Part shown: piece after piece, positions 55,543 to 64,000 of the stretch | Numbering within the stretch: the stretch's first letter is position 1 | How the letters are laid out: every line of letters begins with the position of its first letter | Source: Myxococcales bacterium | GTDB lineage: Bacteria; Myxococcota; Polyangia; Polyangiales; Polyangiaceae | Assembly: GCA_003151595.1 (NCBI GenBank) | Contig: PLXW01000049.1 | Coordinates: forward strand, 1-64,000 | Reading direction: 5' to 3' | Length of the DNA stretch: 64,000 nt | Notes under the pieces: generated by a model | What the model was told of the DNA's origin: nothing | Databases searched by the model: none | Seen by the model: the letters and a program-made list of their open reading frames with translations, nothing else | Program-made: the position numbers and the translations under genes

Positions 55543-57120
55543 CTAGCCGATTCGAAGTGCGGCCGCCGGATCTACTTGTAAGAGTCGCCGGAAAAGTAGG
55601 GTTTGTCGATCCCCCCAATCGGGTGACACGGCCCGAACGACCTTGAGTGCAGTCTCGTAGAAATCCGCGCAAACGGAAGGCTGCCAAGCCTCCAAGGTCG
55701 CGTCGACCTGGGGGAGGAGCCGCTCGAGAAGGGCGAGGGCCAGGTCCCCCTTTCCGACGCGATGGGCAATCTTCGCAGCGAGGAGTTGTGCTCGGAAGCG
55801 AGCCGACGCGCTCGCGGCGTTGTTCGCGAGGTCGATCGCCATCGCCAGCCCGTCGTCGACCTGCCCAGCCGTGACCCGCGCCTCCGCGTCGGAGAGCAGA
55901 GTGGTCGTGGCTTCGTCGGCACTCGAAGCTGCGCGCCCGCCGCCCGAGCCTCCGAAGCGAGCCCCCTCCCCCGCAAGCCAGTCTGCCGTCTCGGGCGAGG
56001 CGAAGGGGGTGCCGTTCGAGAAGAAGAGAGAGGGGAGCGCCGGGATTCGCGCCACGAGAGCCGCCGTCTCTCGCCCGACCGCTTCCCGAGCGACGGCGAA
56101 CGGGGGGCCGAGCCGCTCGAGCGCGACCGCCGACCAACGATGCAGGTCGAGCCAGAGCACATGCTCCGAGAGCGCGTCTTCGCACGCGTCACGAAGCCCC
56201 TCCCAGGCGCCCGCCTCGAACATCGCGGCGAAGTCGGCTCGCTCCGCCGGCTTCGGCGCGCGCGCGAACGTCTTTCCCCCCTCGACCTCGGGTGCCGCGT
56301 TCAGCGTGAGCCACGCCGCGATTCGCGCGAGGCGATACGGCCATGGGGACGTCGGGGCCGTGGCCCGGGCGTGTTGCGCGAGTGTCGCGAGCGAGCCTCG
56401 CCAACCCTCGGCCGTAGCCTCAGCCGCTTCGAGTGAGCCCACCGCCGTGACGGTCGGTGCGGACATCCCCGACGGCATGCTCACGCCGGAGCGCACGGAG
56501 GAGGTCGCGTCCGTCGCTACGGGCGAAGCCGGCGCAGCAAACGGATCGATGGCTACCGAAGGCTCCGGGATGCTCCGAATCCTCTCCCGCATGACGGAGC
56601 GCAACCCTCCGAGGCCCGGGTTCGCGTCGCCGAGGCGCTCGTTCAGAATCGCATCGACTGCGGTGATCGCGGCCTCGAAGGCGCGCACGGCGTCCCCGTC
56701 CGCGATCGTGACGGGACGAGAGGGGAGCGACTTCGCGAGTTGCTCCCACAACCATGAGGCAAGGCCCGCGCGTGCGCGGGCGCGCTTCAGGGGCGGGTAC
56801 ACCTCGTTCCAGAAGCGCTCGAGGATGGCGCGATACGTCGTCGCCCCCTCCGCGATCGCGGTCCACCCTTCGGCGACTCCCGCGGCGGCAACCCACCATG
56901 AGGCGATCCGGAGATCCTTCGACTCCTCCCGGAGCATGCGCGCGGATTCTCGACGTACGAGCCCCCAGTCCGGGACGTCGCCCGCGATCGACGTCGTCTT
57001 CTCGATCTCCGCGGCGAGCTTCTCGAGGTTCGCGTCGTAGGTCAGATCCCTCCCTGCGGGCGCCGCCTCGGAGATGGGCGCCGCGATGCTCTCGTCGAGG
57101 TAGGGAGTGGCCTCGCTCAC
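55543..57120 (-). CDS. tssA: Type VI secretion protein TssA (ImpA N-terminal domain)
   Basis: Baseplate/tail-assembly factor of 525 residues. The N-terminal ImpA_N domain is clear: LTYDANLEKLAAEIEKTTSI, RRESARMLREESKDLRIASW and FWNEVYPPLKRARAR. A middle linker (Ala/Pro/Ser/Val) joins a helical C-terminal domain (LARIAAWLTLNAAPEVEGGK, PALPSLFFSNGTPFASPE), most like the VasJ/TssA2-type end. The GTG start overlaps the tssK stop by four bases (GTGA). A long frame continuing upstream is the tssK shadow. TssA caps sheath polymerisation and connects it with the baseplate. Confidence 0.88.
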   Translation of the reverse strand: MSEATPYLDESIAAPISEAAPAGRDLTYDANLEKLAAEIEKTTSIAGDVPDWGLVRRESARMLREESKDLRIASWWVAAAGVAEGWTAIAEGATTYRAILERFWNEVYPPLKRARARAGLASWLWEQLAKSLPSRPVTIADGDAVRAFEAAITAVDAILNERLGDANPGLGGLRSVMRERIRSIPEPSVAIDPFAAPASPVATDATSSVRSGVSMPSGMSAPTVTAVGSLEAAEATAEGWRGSLATLAQHARATAPTSPWPYRLARIAAWLTLNAAPEVEGGKTFARAPKPAERADFAAMFEAGAWEGLRDACEDALSEHVLWLDLHRWSAVALERLGPPFAVAREAVGRETAALVARIPALPSLFFSNGTPFASPETADWLAGEGARFGGSGGGRAASSADEATTTLLSDAEARVTAGQVDDGLAMAIDLANNAASASARFRAQLLAAKIAHRVGKGDLALALLERLLPQVDATLEAWQPSVCADFYETALKVVRAVSPDWGDRQTLLFRRLLQVDPAAALRIG

Positions 57121-58475
57121 TGCAGCGTGTCCGGATCGACCGCATAGAGCGCGACGCGCACCGCGTTCGCATCGAGCGGTTCGTAGATCGCAACGGTGCC
57201 GGTGGAGACCATGTCCGTCCAGAAGTCGCCGGCGGTCTCGAGACGGAAGAACACGACGTCGGGTTTCACCGGGAGCGCGCCCGGCGGATACGCTTCGTAC
57301 GCGAGACGAGCGCCGTTCACGGCCGAATTGACGAGCGATCCGATCTGCCGCGTCGACGCGATCTTGGTGAGGCGCGGGACGTGCTCGCGAAGCTGCGCCG
57401 GCGTGTACGAGCCGGAAAAGGCCAGGAAGAATACGTAGCGGAAGAGGGCTGGATCGCGCAGCTCGCCGAGGTGGTAGCCCCCCTCTCGCCGCTCCAGCGG
57501 GATCTCCACGAACCTCTCGGCGATCAGTCGGTCGAGCAGGTTGAGCGCCATCGCGAACATCGGCTCGAACGTGCTGCCCGCGTCGAGGTGATCGTAGTGC
57601 GGTATCGCGAGCGGGTTCGCCTCCGCATCGAACGTGCAGAGCATCCCGAGGAGCTCCGCGAGCTCGCGGTAGGCCTCGTCGGGGTGGGTCGTCGGCTTTT
57701 GCGCGACCTCCGAAAGCGTCGGCAGCTTCTGGTTCAACGTGTGAAGGAGCCAGAACCGCGCAGCGTCGGCGGCCTGAAACTCGATCACGGTGGCGGAGCG
57801 CTGACGGCGGCTGGCCGAGAGAGCCTGCTGCTTGGCAGCCATGGCCGTAACGACGCGATGAAACCCGGAAACGAGAAACGACGACGCGCCGATGCAAAGT
57901 GACGGCGGGACAAACGTGTCGCGCAGGACGAGAGCGCCCGATGATGAGCGAACGATCTGGGCGATCCGGATGGCGTCGAACCGATCGCGCCTCTCGTCGC
58001 CGATCAGAATCTTCAGATTCAGCCGCCCCCACGGGACGACGCGCGAGTCACGCCCCGTGTTGAAGTCGGGGATCTCCGTCTCGACCTTGATCAAGCGAGC
58101 GTGCGTCGTGGGGTCGCCGACGAGATCGACATTCGCCGCCTCCGACGCGTCCTGGGCGAGGGCGACGCAGACGTCGACGCTCGCTCCAGGCGCCCTCAGG
58201 CCTTCGATGGCGCGAGGAGGGAGCGAATCGTCGAACCCTTCACCCACGTCGAGCAGTGTTCCGTCGGGGAGCACGGCGCGAAGTCGAACGACGCGGACCT
58301 CCCCGGACTGGAGCGCCCGTGGATCAATGGCGCACTCGACGACGCCCCACGCGTTCGCCCGAAGCGTGGCCGCGCGCGCCGCGAGAAGGCGCTCGTGGTA
58401 GCGATCCTGCTGCTGAAGATGGTTCGGCTCGAGGAAGAGCCCATCGAGCCAGAGAGGCTTGCGCGGCGAAGTCAT
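57117..58475 (-). CDS. tssK: Type VI secretion baseplate protein TssK
   Basis: Baseplate adaptor of 452 residues linking the TssEFG baseplate to the TssLM membrane complex. Family signatures: PLWLDGLFLEPNHLQQQDRY, DPRALQSGEVRVVRLRAVLP, FSGSYTPAQLREHVPRLTKI and PDVVFFRLETAGDFWTDMVS. The shoulder and head domains appear complete. ATG at 58475, 85 bp from tagF, with only a weak ribosome-binding site. Its stop overlaps tssA. Confidence 0.95.
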   Translation of the reverse strand: MTSPRKPLWLDGLFLEPNHLQQQDRYHERLLAARAATLRANAWGVVECAIDPRALQSGEVRVVRLRAVLPDGTLLDVGEGFDDSLPPRAIEGLRAPGASVDVCVALAQDASEAANVDLVGDPTTHARLIKVETEIPDFNTGRDSRVVPWGRLNLKILIGDERRDRFDAIRIAQIVRSSSGALVLRDTFVPPSLCIGASSFLVSGFHRVVTAMAAKQQALSASRRQRSATVIEFQAADAARFWLLHTLNQKLPTLSEVAQKPTTHPDEAYRELAELLGMLCTFDAEANPLAIPHYDHLDAGSTFEPMFAMALNLLDRLIAERFVEIPLERREGGYHLGELRDPALFRYVFFLAFSGSYTPAQLREHVPRLTKIASTRQIGSLVNSAVNGARLAYEAYPPGALPVKPDVVFFRLETAGDFWTDMVSTGTVAIYEPLDANAVRVALYAVDPDTLQ

Positions 58476-58560
58476 CGAGGCGAAAGACCGTAGCCGTCTA
58501 GGGGCGGGCGTCGCAAGCGTGCGTATTCCGTGCTCGACATGGTCCGCGGATGCTCCCGTT

Positions 58561-59535
58561 CTATCTTGCGAGCGACTCGAGGAATGAGGACATGCGCGTG
58601 TCTCGAGAGGACGGGACGAGCGCGTCGGCGGACGCAGGGACGCGCGAGCTCGGGATCGACAGATCGTCCAAGTTGGCGATGTCGCATGTGCTCTCGCTCG
58701 AGGGATCCGGACGCCACAGTTCGGCGAACGCTCGCGATGGCGCGGGCCCTACCGGCATCACGAGCACGCCGTCGTCCAACCCCCAAAAGGCCGACGGCAC
58801 CGTCCGAGACCAGCGTCCCAATCTTCGCACGATGTCGAACCAGAGCGCGGCTGCGGCGACCCCGCCGTTTCCCAGAGGAAGCCGAAGAACGAGCGGCGTG
58901 TCGGGTGCCTCGCGCCCCCGGAATGGAGCGAGCGCCGCGGTGATCGCCTGAAGAGCGCGCGCTGCTTTTTCCACGGGATTGAAGCTCGGAAAGACCGCGC
59001 GCCACGCTTGGTCCAGCGGGGTCTCGTGGCACCACGTGGAGTACTCCGACTCGGCGCGCTGCATGTCTTCGCCGTTCGCCGCGATGAGCGCATGAAGTCG
59101 CGCCGTGAGCTCGGCGACGCTCATCGGAATCGTACGCGCGTCGTCCACGAGTCGATATGCGCCGTCGAGAAAGTCCCCGTACGCGAGCGGCACGAGATGG
59201 GGCGCCCGCGCCACGAGCGCTTCGGGAAAGCGAGCGGCAACGGCGAGAGGGTAGTCGCGCCCGACTGCATCTCGACTCGGAGCGATGACTCCGCAGAGAC
59301 ACGATTGGTCGCGCGCCGAGGTCCAGAGAAAGCCGAACGCTGCGCCCATCGGAAACGTCGTCGACCACTGCGCTCCCCAACGCTCATGAGCCGCCATCGT
59401 TCCGCGCTCGACCCAAGAGTCGAAGGCATCGAGCGCATCGCCTCCCGCATCTGCACGCAGGAATTCGGGGTAGCCGACGAACTTGCCGATGGCGAAGACG
59501 CCAGGTGCGGCCGGGATGGGGCTCGATCGAAACAT
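58561..59535 (-). CDS. tagF: TagF-type T6SS-associated protein (ImpM family)
   Basis: Protein of 324 residues matching the TagF/ImpM family: GVFAIGKFVGYPEFLRADAG, DSWVERGTMAAHERWGAQW and FGFLWTSARDQSCLCGVIAP segments. In other species TagF is a posttranslational repressor of type VI secretion, often acting with the PpkA/PppA threonine-phosphorylation pathway. The ATG at 59535 overlaps the tssM stop (TGATG). No PpkA/PppA gene lies in the window. The C-terminal half is Ser-rich and less conserved. Confidence 0.85.
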   Translation of the reverse strand: MFRSSPIPAAPGVFAIGKFVGYPEFLRADAGGDALDAFDSWVERGTMAAHERWGAQWSTTFPMGAAFGFLWTSARDQSCLCGVIAPSRDAVGRDYPLAVAARFPEALVARAPHLVPLAYGDFLDGAYRLVDDARTIPMSVAELTARLHALIAANGEDMQRAESEYSTWCHETPLDQAWRAVFPSFNPVEKAARALQAITAALAPFRGREAPDTPLVLRLPLGNGGVAAAALWFDIVRRLGRWSRTVPSAFWGLDDGVLVMPVGPAPSRAFAELWRPDPSSESTCDIANLDDLSIPSSRVPASADALVPSSRDTRMSSFLESLAR

Positions 59536-62500
59536 CACTTGGTCGTGATCAGCCGGGGGCAGTTGTAGGCCTTGAAGAACCCTGGTGTGAGTGGGTTCTC
59601 GTTCCGCGAAGGGCGTAGGTCGAGGCTCACAGATGCGCTGTCGCGTGTCGCCCGAAGGTCCCAGGTGGCAACGAGAGTCGGCACCCCGTCGGCGCGTCCG
59701 CCCGCTCGCCCCGGCTTCACCTGCGCCGCATCAATGAGTCGAAATAGTCCGAAGTCACCCGGGCGAGCGATCTCCTCGTCGAGTCCCCCCGCTCCCTTGA
59801 CCCGCAAGCGCGCGCCGTGCGGCGTCTTGCCCGGCCACGTGACCGTGAGCCATTCCTCCGGCTCGTTCCGATAGGTGTGCGAGACCCCGTCGACCTCGAA
59901 CGTCACCTCGCCGATGCTCGGACTGACCGAGTGAAGGTTCACGTCGAAGACGACGGAGGCGTGATCGGTCTTCGGTGGGTAGAGAGTCGTCGTGAAATCC
60001 TGTCCGCGCTTCAGACAGACGTCGAGGAACTCCGACGAGTAGGGAATGGCCGATTTGAAGCGTCGGGACGGCGAGAATCCAGCGCCGCTGCGATCGAGTG
60101 TGGCCTTGAGTGACTCGTCGTAGAAACTCCAGAGTGTGCCGTCGCCGGGAGCGAAGAAGTCGAAGAAGTCCTCGAGAGCCGCGTCGCTCGGCGACTGCGC
60201 GAAGGGATATTTTCCCTCGAGCTTGTCGTGCCACTTTTGCCAGACGCTCGCTTCCCAACTCGCGCCCGCGGCCGCCCCGGCATCCTGCACGACGTTCGAC
60301 CACGCCAGCGTGATGGGGTTCATCAGCAGCGGTGAGAGAAGTGGGCGCGTAAAGCCGTCCTGCTCCGACAGAAGCGCGCTCGTCGAGCGAAAGGCGTCTT
60401 GGAACACGTCGCTGACTTTGCGCGGGTCGCTCGTATTTTCAGCGTCGCGCAAGTCGGTGAGTGCGCCGACGAGCTTGGCGAGGAGCGCCTCGTATTGGGA
60501 GAGCCCCGTCGGCGCGGGATTCTCGGCGTCCGGAGGGACACCAAATTTCAGGATCGGTTTGAAGGCCTTCTCGACCGGCGAAACGATGCGCTTCTTGGAG
60601 ACGAGCGGCCCGCCGTCGAGGAGGTCTTTGGCTTTGTCGACCGCCTTGTCCAAGAGGCTCTTGTCGGCCTCGGGGTCGTCCATATCGAGCACGACGTTCT
60701 CGCTCAGCGCGTGAATGAGTCGCAGGTACGGCCACTCCGGTTCGCTCAGCGCATTCAGCTCGTCGAGCGCCAGCTCGGCGTTGCCCGGATCTTGAACCTG
60801 GAGATCGGCGATGAAATCCCTCCAAGCGTTTCGATACCGCTCGAAGTAGAGGCCGCGCAGCTTGTCTATGGCGCCTTGCGCGCCGACGTCGCCCGCGTCG
60901 CCGAGCACCCACTGCTCGGCCGCGAGCTTCGCGCGCTGCTCGCCGAGGAGCGAGCGAACGCGCGCCCATCCCAGCTTCGTGTACGCGCCATCGACCCGGA
61001 CCCCTTTCCTTGATTGAACGAAAGGGGCGATCGATCCGTAGAAGATGGTCTCGCGACGGATGGCCGCGATCTCCGTATTCGCGTCGCGCACGAGCGATTC
61101 GTAGAGGCGCTCCACCTGCGGAACCTGCGCGAGGATCGACCGCGATCGCGTGACCAGCGCGTCATCCAACTTCCACGGAGGAATCTCCTTCTTTGCGAGG
61201 AGATCGAAGACGAACGCGACGTGAGGCAGGATGAGATCCTCTTCGCCTTTCACTCGCGCGTGCGAAGTGAGGGACCAGCCTCGTACGAGCCGCGGCGCCG
61301 CCCAGGCCGTGTCGATTCGCGTGGCGTCTCCGAGCATCAAGTAGAGCTTGAGGGTGTCGAAGTCGCGATTGAAGTTCTCGCTCGTACGCATGGGACCGGA
61401 GTCCATCGCGCGGAGGTGATCTTCGAGGTCGGCTTTCGCTCGATCGATCACGGCGCGCGAGACCGCGGTCGCGTAGACGCCGCGTAGCGCGTCGTAGAGA
61501 TCATTCCCGCAATACATGCCCCAGCGGAGCTGGACCGGCGGACCGTTGTCTCTCCAATCCGCGAGTTGCTTGAGCCGCTCTTGCGCTGCATCGAGTTGCG
61601 GCGCGTTCGTGTCGAGAGCCGCGGTGTCCGTCCACTTCGTCGATTCGACGCGCCCGGCAATGTCGGCGCTTGAACGAAGGAGCTGCCGATTGTGCGCGAA
61701 GGTCAGTACCGCGGGGAAGGTCAGTGACGCGGCCATGAACATCGCGACGCCCGCGACAGCCAATCGCACGAGCAGCTGCCGCCGCTTCTCGCCTTCGGTC
61801 TGACCTGCGAGCAGTTGGTCGGGGAAGATGACGCGGCGGAAGACATCCGTCAGGAAGAAGCTCTTCGGCTCGACCGCGCCTCCAGGAGGCCCCGGCATCC
61901 GCATTCCAAAGGCCGAAGCCATGGACTGGAGCACGCGCGACATCGGCCGGACGTTCTGTGTCCCGCTCGTGAAGTAGACCCCCCGGAACGCAGGGGTCTC
62001 TTGAAACGCATTGCGCTGAAAGAGCTGCGTTGCGAAGGTCGATACGTTCGCGCGAAGCGTCGCGAACTCGAGCGGGAACGTCCATAGGAGGCGGCGCGTC
62101 TCGACCTGACGCTCGCCGGTCATGCGGCGCACGGTGCGCGCCTGGAGAGTGCGGACCAGGAGATCGAACTCGCGCTCGAACAGAACCGCGGGCTCCTCGG
62201 GCTGCACCAAGGGGAAACCCATTCCCCAGATCTGACCTCGCTCGCTTTTCCGAAGGTCGTTCCAGAACTCGCTAAAGCCGGCAATCATGTCCGTCTTCGT
62301 GAAGAGGACGTAGACCGGAACGCGCATCTTCAAGTGCGTGGTGACTTCGTCGATGCGGGCGCGCATTCGCTTTGCGATGAGCGCGATCTGCTCCTCCGAG
62401 GCGCTGGCGACGTCAGTGACGCTGAGCGCGACGAGCAGACCGTTGATCGGCTTTCCGGGTCGGTTGCGCTTAAGGAGATCGAGGAACGCGAACCACTCCT

Positions 62501-63041
62501 GCTGATCGTCGGTGTCGGTCGCGTACCGGCCGGCCGTATCGAGGAGAATGGCTTCGTTGGTGAACCACCAGTCGCAGTTGCGCGTGCCGCCCGTGCCTCG
62601 GAATGCGGAGCCGGCTTGTTCGATCGGGAAGTCGAGTCCGGAGTGCCGAATCGCGGTCGTCTTGCCCGCGCCGGGCGGCCCGATGATGACGTACCAGGGG
62701 AGCGCGTAGAGCGCCGCGCGCCCCCCCTTCCCGAGACGACTGCTCTTCAGCGCGGCGATGGCTTGGGTCGCCTGCTGTTGAAGCGCGACGATGTCTTTGC
62801 GGCGATCGGGCCGCGCCGCCTCCGCCTGCTTGGCGCCTTGCGCGAGCAGGTCCCGTTCGAGCCGTCCTGCCCTACGCAGGCGAACGATGAACGAGATGAG
62901 CATCCCGATGATCGCCATCGAAAGGACGATCACGCTCAGGATGATCTTCGTGCTGAGCGCCAACGCGAAGAACCAGCCGCCTACCCAGATCGCGGTCAGC
63001 GCGAAGCAGACGAGAAGGAAGACGAGAGCCCAGACCAACAT
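59535..63041 (-). CDS. tssM: Type VI secretion membrane protein TssM (IcmF)
   Basis: Inner-membrane scaffold of 1168 residues. Two N-terminal transmembrane helices (about 4-22 and 31-53) and a third at about 423-445 (LLVRLAVAGVAMFMAASLTF), giving a cytoplasmic ATPase loop with intact Walker A GPPGAGKT (121-128) and the WFTNEAILLDTAGRYATD signature. A long periplasmic part includes the IcmF-related helical domain and ends in the beta domain FDVNLHSVSPSIGEVTFEVD that binds TssJ. Length is normal. It binds TssL and reaches toward the outer membrane to open the channel. Starts two bases after the tssL stop. Confidence 0.96.
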   Translation of the reverse strand: MLVWALVFLLVCFALTAIWVGGWFFALALSTKIILSVIVLSMAIIGMLISFIVRLRRAGRLERDLLAQGAKQAEAARPDRRKDIVALQQQATQAIAALKSSRLGKGGRAALYALPWYVIIGPPGAGKTTAIRHSGLDFPIEQAGSAFRGTGGTRNCDWWFTNEAILLDTAGRYATDTDDQQEWFAFLDLLKRNRPGKPINGLLVALSVTDVASASEEQIALIAKRMRARIDEVTTHLKMRVPVYVLFTKTDMIAGFSEFWNDLRKSERGQIWGMGFPLVQPEEPAVLFEREFDLLVRTLQARTVRRMTGERQVETRRLLWTFPLEFATLRANVSTFATQLFQRNAFQETPAFRGVYFTSGTQNVRPMSRVLQSMASAFGMRMPGPPGGAVEPKSFFLTDVFRRVIFPDQLLAGQTEGEKRRQLLVRLAVAGVAMFMAASLTFPAVLTFAHNRQLLRSSADIAGRVESTKWTDTAALDTNAPQLDAAQERLKQLADWRDNGPPVQLRWGMYCGNDLYDALRGVYATAVSRAVIDRAKADLEDHLRAMDSGPMRTSENFNRDFDTLKLYLMLGDATRIDTAWAAPRLVRGWSLTSHARVKGEEDLILPHVAFVFDLLAKKEIPPWKLDDALVTRSRSILAQVPQVERLYESLVRDANTEIAAIRRETIFYGSIAPFVQSRKGVRVDGAYTKLGWARVRSLLGEQRAKLAAEQWVLGDAGDVGAQGAIDKLRGLYFERYRNAWRDFIADLQVQDPGNAELALDELNALSEPEWPYLRLIHALSENVVLDMDDPEADKSLLDKAVDKAKDLLDGGPLVSKKRIVSPVEKAFKPILKFGVPPDAENPAPTGLSQYEALLAKLVGALTDLRDAENTSDPRKVSDVFQDAFRSTSALLSEQDGFTRPLLSPLLMNPITLAWSNVVQDAGAAAGASWEASVWQKWHDKLEGKYPFAQSPSDAALEDFFDFFAPGDGTLWSFYDESLKATLDRSGAGFSPSRRFKSAIPYSSEFLDVCLKRGQDFTTTLYPPKTDHASVVFDVNLHSVSPSIGEVTFEVDGVSHTYRNEPEEWLTVTWPGKTPHGARLRVKGAGGLDEEIARPGDFGLFRLIDAAQVKPGRAGGRADGVPTLVATWDLRATRDSASVSLDLRPSRNENPLTPGFFKAYNCPRLITTK

Positions 63042-63043
63042 GG

Positions 63044-63856
63044 CTAAGGCTTCGAGCTCGCGAAGTCGTGCATCGGTTGCACGGCGCTCGCCGTTTGGGC
63101 CGAGAGGACGAGGCGAAGTCCCACGAAGGCCACCAGAGCCAGGAGAAAGAACACGAGCGCGAGCCGGACGATCGGCGCTTCACGCCGAAGGATGCTTCGG
63201 ACGGCGTCGATAGGTTCGCCGTGAGGGCTGAGCACTTCCGCTGGCGGCAAGGACTGACTCACTGCCGCGCCAATATGCTCATAGACCGGCGCAAGCCCCG
63301 CTGCGCCACCGACCGCGTAGCGACCTTGGAACCCGAGTCCGAGGCACAGGAAGTAGATGAGCAACACATGCGCGCGATGAGGTTGACCGAGGAGAACATC
63401 CGCACGGCGGAAGAAGTTCTCGCCGGCGACATTTTCGTGGAAGTGCACGTACTGGAGCGGCGAGGTCTGCCACTCGAGTCGACCCGACCAACGCGCTTGG
63501 ACCAAGATTTCATCGAAAAGCGCCATGAGCGCGTAGATCGCGTCGTTCGCGTCTTCGTGGGCGATCCCACTTCCGATCGCACGCGCGTGCATCGTGGCGA
63601 ACTGTTGAGCCAAGTGCTGACGTAGCTCCTGAGCCGACGGCGGCGTGGCGCCGAGCGCGAACTGCGACGCGAGGGTCAGCAGGTCGGCGCACGCCCAGTA
63701 CATAGGCTCCGCGAGCGGGTGGGGACCGATGGGGCGCCCGCCGCCCGACACCCTCGCCCGAGTGAACATCGGCTGCGGCGGCGGTTGAGCCATCGGCGGC
63801 TGCGAGCCCCCGGGACCGCGGGGCGGCTGCGACTCGATCCGCACGGTCTTGTTCAC
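63044..63856 (-). CDS. tssL: Type VI secretion membrane protein TssL (DotU)
   Basis: Inner-membrane component of 270 residues. A Pro/Gln-rich cytoplasmic N-terminus precedes the DotU fold (AEPMYWACADLLTLASQFAL, ARAIGSGIAHEDANDAIYAL, LEWQTSPLQYVHFHENVAGE, FFRRADVLLGQPHRAHVLLI). A single C-terminal transmembrane helix (about 228-250, IVRLALVFFLLALVAFVGLRL-type) anchors it; no peptidoglycan-binding OmpA domain follows. The GTG start overlaps the upstream stop by four bases (GTGA). It forms the membrane complex with TssM. Confidence 0.94.
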   Translation of the reverse strand: MNKTVRIESQPPRGPGGSQPPMAQPPPQPMFTRARVSGGGRPIGPHPLAEPMYWACADLLTLASQFALGATPPSAQELRQHLAQQFATMHARAIGSGIAHEDANDAIYALMALFDEILVQARWSGRLEWQTSPLQYVHFHENVAGENFFRRADVLLGQPHRAHVLLIYFLCLGLGFQGRYAVGGAAGLAPVYEHIGAAVSQSLPPAEVLSPHGEPIDAVRSILRREAPIVRLALVFFLLALVAFVGLRLVLSAQTASAVQPMHDFASSKP

Positions 63857-64000
63857 GGGCCTCTCTTCTTGGGCGCAGGGCTCGTCATCGCGCCGACCTT
63901 TTGAAACTCTTCGAGGTGCTCGACGCCGTCGTCGACCTTGCTGCCGTCGAGCCAGAAGGAGTAGTGGCCGGTTCCGGCCGCGCGCGTGGCGCAGTCCTCC
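63853..64000 (-). CDS. C-terminal end of an upstream T6SS-operon gene
   Basis: Only the last 49 residues are inside the window, ending AAGTGHYSFWLDGSKVDDGV...EEFQKVGAMTSPAPKKRGP. It overlaps tssL by four bases, so it belongs to the same operon. The fragment does not match a core T6SS protein that I can identify; it could be an accessory or regulatory component. The main part is beyond the right edge. Confidence 0.5.
   Translation of the reverse strand, partial: EDCATRAAGTGHYSFWLDGSKVDDGVEHLEEFQKVGAMTSPAPKKRGP

Overview
The window is very GC-rich DNA, with codons closed by G or C and many GTG/TTG starts fused to the preceding stop codon. Its content points to a myxobacterium, most likely of the Polyangiales/Sorangiineae type. 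Evidence for this is three eukaryote-like Ser/Thr kinases (one with a PEGA domain, one with an AAA/ATPase half), a sigma-54 enhancer-binding regulator, many Cys-anchored lipoproteins with Ser/Gly/Asp-rich linkers, AgmX/PglI and VWA proteins, and an astacin-like secreted protease. This placement is inferred from gene families; no rRNA is present to confirm it.

Region 1 (1-4653, minus): a response regulator with an unusual N-terminal domain, a ParA/MinD ATPase fused to a J-like and a RodZ-like HTH domain, a GT-C membrane glycosyltransferase, and the N-terminal part of citrate synthase. Region 2 (4786-6494, plus): a DsbA-like thioredoxin-fold protein coupled to a DEDDh exonuclease. Region 3 (6537-15449, plus): a complete tripartite efflux operon (MacB/FtsX permease, TolC-like channel, HlyD adaptor, LolD-like ATPase) that also carries its own NtrC-type regulator and histidine kinase. 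A good sigma-54 promoter stands directly in front of it, so it looks self-contained and autoregulated.

Region 4 (15461-28120): a lipase-TetR pair, a PHB-depolymerase-like esterase converging on a TPR kinase whose frame has no stop before it crosses the esterase, a lipoprotein, a divergent hydrolase/AraC pair, and a 1255-residue kinase-AAA protein. Region 5 (28272-43183): mostly envelope proteins (VWA lipoprotein, AgmX/PglI protein, PEGA kinase, TPR protein, several lipoproteins, metalloprotease), with a VapBC-like toxin-antitoxin pair under a palindromic operator.

Region 6 (43254-48870) is accessory and disturbed. It has two probable frameshifted genes, a nine-copy 21-bp tandem repeat, a gene whose ribosome-binding site and start codon are duplicated in frame, a small PD-(D/E)XK protein, a Fic protein, a truncated ParE-like toxin remnant and two coupled GspC-like lipoproteins. 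Region 7 (49054-52160) is a small integrative element or its remains: tRNA-Arg(TCG), tyrosine integrase, excisionase-like protein, an unknown protein, a 620-bp gene-free tract with inverted and direct repeats, and a winged-helix DNA-binding protein.

Region 8 (52195-64000): two lipoproteins, then a type VI secretion operon on the minus strand running TssL-TssM-TagF-TssK-TssA-TssB-TssC and entering from beyond the right edge. Neighbouring genes overlap or nearly touch. TssE, F, G, ClpV, Hcp and VgrG are not in the window.
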